From: SIG710 sp045605745
Lineage (GTDB): Bacteria; Bacillota; Clostridia; Oscillospirales; CAG-272
Direction of reading: 5' to 3'
DNA: 11,235 nucleotides
Assembly: GCA_045605745.1 (NCBI GenBank)
Contig: JAZUQN010000086.1
Coordinates: 1-11,235, forward strand
Under the pieces are notes generated by a model that saw only the letters and a program-made list of their open reading frames with translations, was not told where the DNA came from and searched no databases. The stretch's first letter is position 1. Each line of letters starts with the position of its first letter. Below, in pieces: positions 8,135 through 11,235 of this stretch. The position numbers and the translations under genes are program-made.

Positions 8135-8161
8135 GCTGAGTCAATTGACTCATCCTACTTT
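8128..8161. terminator. Bidirectional terminator between the converging transcription units
   Basis: AAAGTAGG at 8128-8135 pairs with CCTACTTT at 8154-8161. After a single C-T mismatch, TGAGTC at 8137-8142 pairs with GACTCA at 8147-8152 around an AATT loop. It sits where plus-strand transcripts from the left meet the minus-strand desulfurase operon, whose last stop is at 8204-8206. Read on the minus strand, the stem is followed by TTTATCTTT, so it can end both units. Its core, GGCTGAGTC, also occurs in the hairpin at 7925-7953. Confidence 0.8.
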
Positions 8162-8203
8162 ATGCCTAAAAAATATACCAAATTTTTCACGGCTTACAAA
8201 ATA

Positions 8204-9364
8204 TTATCTTATTCTAACAAGGGTTTTTAATGCTTCGGCAAGTGTAGTGCAAAGAATGTCTGCTTCTTCTTCGGTGTTCTCGGGACAGAGGCTTATGCGA
8301 AGTGAACAATCAGCCTCCTTTGAATCAAGTCCAAAGGCAAGGAGAGAACTGCTGGGAGAGGAAGAATGGGAAGAACAGGCAGAACCGCTTGAAACAAATA
8401 TTCCTCTTGCAGAAAGATAGTGGAGCATAGTTTCGCTCTTTATGCGAGGGAGAGTTATGTTCACTATGTGAGGAGCACATTCCCCAAGTGGTTTATTAAC
8501 TCTTATTTCCTTCGGCAGATTTTTTATGATATGGTCCTTAACGCCTTCCATTTTCACAATAGCTTCTGAAAGACCACTAAAGCCATTCTTTGCCGCCGCA
8601 CCAAAGCCGGCAATTCCCATGGTGTTTTCTGTTCCCGAGCGCATACCGTATTCCTGACCGCCGCCGAGGATATAAGGCACTATCTTTTTCTTTTTTATAA
8701 TATCCGGGTCGATATAAAGAGCGCCAATTCCCTTTGGACCATGAATTTTATGAGCACTGAGGGTTATAAGATCTGCCCCAAGTGATGTGACGCTAAATTT
8801 GCGCTTAAGAAATCCTTGAACGGCATCGCAATGCTTTATCGCATCAGGACTTTTTGCCTTAATAATTTTAAAAGCACGCTCAACATCATAGGCAGCACCG
8901 GTTTCGTTGTTTACCATCATAAGGCTGGCCAAAAGAACACCGTCGCTTTCTTTCTTGAGCATTTCAAAATCAAGCTCACCGCCCTTTGTGGGTATTCTAA
9001 CCACCTTAAATCCTGAATTTTCAAGGCTTTTTATTGGGTTTTCCACAGAAGGGTGCTCGCTGTCGGTTGTTATTATTTTGTTTGCTGTCCTTCTTGCTTT
9101 GGCATAAACCGAGCCGAAAATAGCCAAATTATTTGCCTCACTGCCGCAGGAGGTGAATATAAGCTGTGAATCCTTTAGCTGACGGATGCCGAGAGCCTCA
9201 CCTATATTTTTTCTTGCCTCACTTACCATTTTTTCTGCTGCCAAGCCTGCAGAATGAAGTGAAGATGGGTTTCCGTATATCTCCATTGCCTCGCTCATGG
9301 CGTTCTTTACGCAATCTGAAAGGGCAGTGGTTGCGCTGTTGTCAAAATATATCTCTTTCATCAT
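8204..9364 (-). CDS. Cysteine desulfurase, IscS/NifS family
   Basis: PLP enzyme of 386 residues that removes sulfur from L-cysteine, giving alanine and an enzyme-bound persulfide for Fe-S clusters, thiolated tRNA or thiamine. Visible features: IYFDNSATT at 5-13; YGNPSSLHSAG at 30-40; FTSCGSEANN at 70-79; H104 in SEHPSV, expected to stack on the PLP ring; NNETG at 152-156; D180-x2-Q183 (HCDAVQG); SAHKIHGPKG at 203-212 with K206 as the Schiff-base lysine; GGGQEYGMRSGTEN at 234-247; and SSGSACSS at 325-332 with C330 as the persulfide cysteine. Length fits the family. The start ATG at 9364 shares an ATGA with the upstream lipoprotein stop, so translation is coupled; a second ATG follows at once. 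It is the last gene of the minus-strand operon. No IscU, NifU or ThiI partner is visible here, so which pathway it feeds cannot be told. Confidence 0.95.
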   Translation of the reverse strand: MMKEIYFDNSATTALSDCVKNAMSEAMEIYGNPSSLHSAGLAAEKMVSEARKNIGEALGIRQLKDSQLIFTSCGSEANNLAIFGSVYAKARRTANKIITTDSEHPSVENPIKSLENSGFKVVRIPTKGGELDFEMLKKESDGVLLASLMMVNNETGAAYDVERAFKIIKAKSPDAIKHCDAVQGFLKRKFSVTSLGADLITLSAHKIHGPKGIGALYIDPDIIKKKKIVPYILGGGQEYGMRSGTENTMGIAGFGAAAKNGFSGLSEAIVKMEGVKDHIIKNLPKEIRVNKPLGECAPHIVNITLPRIKSETMLHYLSARGIFVSSGSACSSHSSSPSSSLLAFGLDSKEADCSLRISLCPENTEEEADILCTTLAEALKTLVRIR

Positions 9365-9897
9365 TTAAATTCAAACTCTGCAATAGTTTTTTCAACATCT
9401 GCCATGTGAGAAGCATAGTTTTCCGCAGTTGATGTGTATGTCAGCGTGAAAAACATATTGTCATGCACTGCAACTATCTGCAAAAACTTATAGCTCTCAC
9501 CGTCTATATCTGCTGTGAAAACATATTTAAAGGCAGATTTTTCGCCAATGATCGCATTTGCCGTGTTTTCGCTTGGCTGTTCTTCAAGCACAAAGTTTTT
9601 ATATGTTTCCTCATAGCTTGCCTTGCATTTTTGCCAATAATCATCAATGCTTGTCATACCGTTTTCGGGATAATATGAGCTCATTGTTATGCTGGATTTA
9701 TCCGAGCTTGAATAATATGCACCACAAATGCCGCCACTCTCTGTAACTATCCATCCACCGGGAACAAACAGGTTATATGCAACATCTCCATTGGAAGCCA
9801 GGAGCATTCCGTCCGGAATCTCGACACCGCTACTACCGCAGGAAACAAGCAGAAGGGCAAGCAATGTACCAAGAATTAAAGCAATAGATCTTTTCAT
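9361..9897 (-). CDS. Small lipoprotein, PsbP/DUF1795-like in appearance
   Basis: Protein of 178 residues with a lipoprotein signal: a Lys-Arg start, hydrophobic core at 5-18 and the lipobox LVSC, so C20 would be lipidated and the protein held on the outer face of the membrane. The mature part has no membrane segment. Its pattern (VAYNLFVPGGWIVTES near 39-54, a central acidic helix, and FTLTYTS...H..DVEKTIAEFEF near 150-177) recalls small PsbP/DUF1795-like lipoproteins of Bacillota, whose role is unknown; this is resemblance only. A good ribosome site (AGAGGTG, five bases before the ATG) lies in the 12-bp gap after the upstream gene, and the stop TGA overlaps the desulfurase ATG as ATGA. It is thus co-transcribed with two PLP enzymes of sulfur metabolism, though nothing in the protein itself points to sulfur. 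Confidence 0.8.
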   Translation of the reverse strand: MKRSIALILGTLLALLLVSCGSSGVEIPDGMLLASNGDVAYNLFVPGGWIVTESGGICGAYYSSSDKSSITMSSYYPENGMTSIDDYWQKCKASYEETYKNFVLEEQPSENTANAIIGEKSAFKYVFTADIDGESYKFLQIVAVHDNMFFTLTYTSTAENYASHMADVEKTIAEFEFK

Positions 9898-9909
9898 TTT
9901 TACACCTCT

Positions 9910-11181
9910 TTATTTATATCTTTCATTTTCAATAACCTTCAGCATTGCTTCAGCCGCCGAAAGAATTGCGATTTTTCCGCTTTCATATGTAAGACCGCCC
10001 TGCAGATATGCTGTGTAAGGAGGACGAAGAGGGCCGTCTGCACTGATCTCAATAGAAGAGCCTTGGGTGAATGCGCCTGCAGCCATAATGACCTCATCCT
10101 GATAGCCGGGCATTGCCCACGGAACAGGGGCCACAAAGGAATCTACCGGCGAGCCCGCCTGTATTCCCTGGCAAAATGCCACAAGAGCTTCGGGCGAAGC
10201 AGTTATTATCTGCTGAATAATGTCGCTGCGCTCCTCATTCCAATGTGGCTCTACCTCAAATCCCAGCTTTTCAAAAATATATGCCGCAAGATGGGCTGTT
10301 TTAAGTGCCTGAGAAACTGTGTGAGGTGCATAGAAAAGACCTTTATAGAATGATTTGTTAAGTCCCATTGTTGCGCCTACCTCGCATCCTGTGCCAACCG
10401 AGGTGAGGCGATAGGAAGCCAGCTCAACGGCCTTAGCCTTGCCTGCTATATATCCGCCAACCTCTGCCATTCCGCCACCTGGATTTTTGATAAGTGATCC
10501 CACAACAAGGTCTGCCCCAAGGGCTGTTGGCTCCATGGTTTCAACAAATTCGCCATAGCAGTTGTCTACAACCACATAGGTTTCGGGGGAAATTCTGTGA
10601 ACAAAATCTGCAAGCTCTCCTATTTCACCCACTGTCAACGTTCTGCGATTAAGATATCCCTTAGAACGCTGAACCCAAATGACCTTGGCTTTTTTTCCAT
10701 ATTTCTTTATGCGTTTCTCTATTTCTTTAAAATCAAGCTTGCCATCCTTCAGTTCAACCTGATCATAGCCTATTCCGAAATCCTTTAGCGAGCCGTTTCC
10801 ATCCTCCCCTGCAATTCCAATTACCTCTTCAAGAGTGTCGTATGGCTTGCCTGCAACGGAAATCATCATATCTCCCGGGCGAAGAAGTCCAAACATAGCA
10901 ATTGTAAGAGCGTGAGTTCCATTGACTATGTTATGTCTTACAAATGCTTTTTCAGCTCCCATCACATCAGCCCAGATCTCATCCAGAGTATCTCGTCCTT
11001 TGTCGTCATAGCCATATCCGCTTGTTGGATTGAACATAACATCCGAAACCTTGTGCTCCATAAAGGCTTCCATAATCTTGTTTGTGTTTTCAAAGGAGAT
11101 AAGGTCGAGACGTTTGAAATGCTCGGATAGGGCAGCCTCTGCTTCCTTTGCAAGTTCTAATATTTTTTCGGAGAATTGCAT
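9910..11181 (-). CDS. ynbB: Methionine gamma-lyase family PLP protein (YnbB, 'aluminium resistance' family)
   Basis: Protein of 423 residues matching the full length of the family that holds B. subtilis YnbB, a fold-type I PLP enzyme group related to Cys/Met-metabolism enzymes and named both 'methionine gamma-lyase family' and 'aluminium resistance protein'. The physiological substrate is not established. Visible features: NPTSGYGYDDKGRDTLDEIWA at 51-71; NGTHAL at 87-92, the cofactor phosphate region; VVVDNCYGEF at 203-212 with D206 for the PLP ring nitrogen; GSLIKNPGGG at 228-237 with K232 as the PLP lysine; PVPWAMPGYQDEVIMA at 352-367; and DGPLRPPYTAYLQGGL at 382-397. The start at 11181 has GAGAGG about 8 bases upstream, overlapping the stop region of the preceding gene, so it is part of an operon. 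In many Firmicutes ynbB follows miaA and hfq. Confidence 0.93.
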   Translation of the reverse strand: MQFSEKILELAKEAEAALSEHFKRLDLISFENTNKIMEAFMEHKVSDVMFNPTSGYGYDDKGRDTLDEIWADVMGAEKAFVRHNIVNGTHALTIAMFGLLRPGDMMISVAGKPYDTLEEVIGIAGEDGNGSLKDFGIGYDQVELKDGKLDFKEIEKRIKKYGKKAKVIWVQRSKGYLNRRTLTVGEIGELADFVHRISPETYVVVDNCYGEFVETMEPTALGADLVVGSLIKNPGGGMAEVGGYIAGKAKAVELASYRLTSVGTGCEVGATMGLNKSFYKGLFYAPHTVSQALKTAHLAAYIFEKLGFEVEPHWNEERSDIIQQIITASPEALVAFCQGIQAGSPVDSFVAPVPWAMPGYQDEVIMAAGAFTQGSSIEISADGPLRPPYTAYLQGGLTYESGKIAILSAAEAMLKVIENERYK

Positions 11182-11193
11182 TTGTTTTTCCTC

Positions 11194-11235
11194 TCAGTTG
11201 TTTATTTCAAGAAAATGGCGGTATCGCTCGATAGT
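11194..11235 (-). CDS. 3' end of an unidentified gene upstream of ynbB, partial
   Basis: The minus strand is open from the window edge to TGA at 11196-11194, giving the C-terminal residues TIERYRHFLEINN. The stop is followed 12 bases later by the ynbB start, and the ynbB ribosome site overlaps the stop. This tight spacing supports a real gene in the same operon. Thirteen residues are too few to name it. In related genomes miaA or hfq often stands here, but nothing in these residues proves either. Confidence 0.45.
   Translation of the reverse strand, partial: TIERYRHFLEINN

Larger units (their letters stand above)
7968..8161 (+). ncRNA. Candidate structured RNA with nested helices, of unknown class
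   Basis: Between two hairpins there are three nested inverted repeats. The outer is GGGGAG 7994-7999 with CTCCCC 8083-8088, which can extend past a 2x2 internal loop through TTTA 7988-7991 with TAAA 8091-8094. The middle is AGCACACTGC 8019-8028 with GCAGTGTGCT 8066-8075, a perfect 10 bp. The inner is CTGTG 8036-8040 with CACAG 8055-8059. TTTT 8032-8035 can also pair with GGAA 8062-8065 through two G-U wobbles, which works only on the plus strand. A small TGTTT/AAACA hairpin (7970-7983) precedes it, and the hairpin at 8128-8161 would end it. I do not recognise the class; it does not look like tRNA, SRP RNA or tmRNA. The ends are estimates. It could instead be 3' UTR structure, a relic of a small element, or a small ORF. 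Confidence 0.33.

Noticed and set aside
7957..8139. TTG-started 60-codon ORF in the interval after the BspA-like gene
   Set aside because: There is no ribosome binding site, its 5' end lies against the terminator hairpin, and the other frame with an ATG and AGGAG is the better coding candidate.

Overview
The window looks like a chromosomal segment of an anaerobic Bacillota bacterium, most likely class Clostridia and gut-associated. The pointers are an AddA/AddB-type (not RecBCD-type) recombination helicase-nuclease, a Firmicute-type 'aluminium resistance'/methionine gamma-lyase family PLP protein of the YnbB type, a BspA-like leucine-rich-repeat surface protein with a Thr/Glu/Pro stalk, AT-leaning codon use and GGAGG-type ribosome binding sites. 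No mobile element, CRISPR array, tRNA or rRNA was seen.

Layout. Positions 1-147 are the 3' end of a plus-strand gene with a DUF4097-like (putative adhesin) ending, closed by a strong terminator at 169-206. Directly after it comes the C-terminal nuclease half of AddB (212-1687), with no N-terminal helicase-like half and no convincing start. It overlaps the complete addA gene (1680-5324). After a 229-bp AT-rich spacer carrying a good sigma-A-type promoter comes a secreted, membrane-anchored BspA-like protein (5554-7911), closed by a hairpin at 7925-7953. Positions 7954-8127 hold a nested set of inverted repeats, either a candidate structured RNA or a 47-codon ORF, and end at a second, bidirectional hairpin (8128-8161). 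The rest is a minus-strand operon, read right to left: the tail of an unidentified gene (11235-11194), a YnbB-type methionine gamma-lyase family protein (11181-9910), a small lipoprotein (9897-9361) and an IscS/NifS-like cysteine desulfurase (9364-8204).

How the genes work together. AddA and AddB normally form one helicase-nuclease that resects double-strand breaks. Here AddA is intact in every motif I can read, while AddB keeps only its nuclease and Fe-S parts. The minus-strand operon pairs two PLP enzymes linked to sulfur amino acids around a lipoprotein whose stop overlaps the desulfurase start. The two points most worth checking are the damaged 5' edge of addB, where the AddB-like reading appears to hop through all three frames within about 40 bases, and the nested inverted repeats between the two hairpins at 7925-8161.
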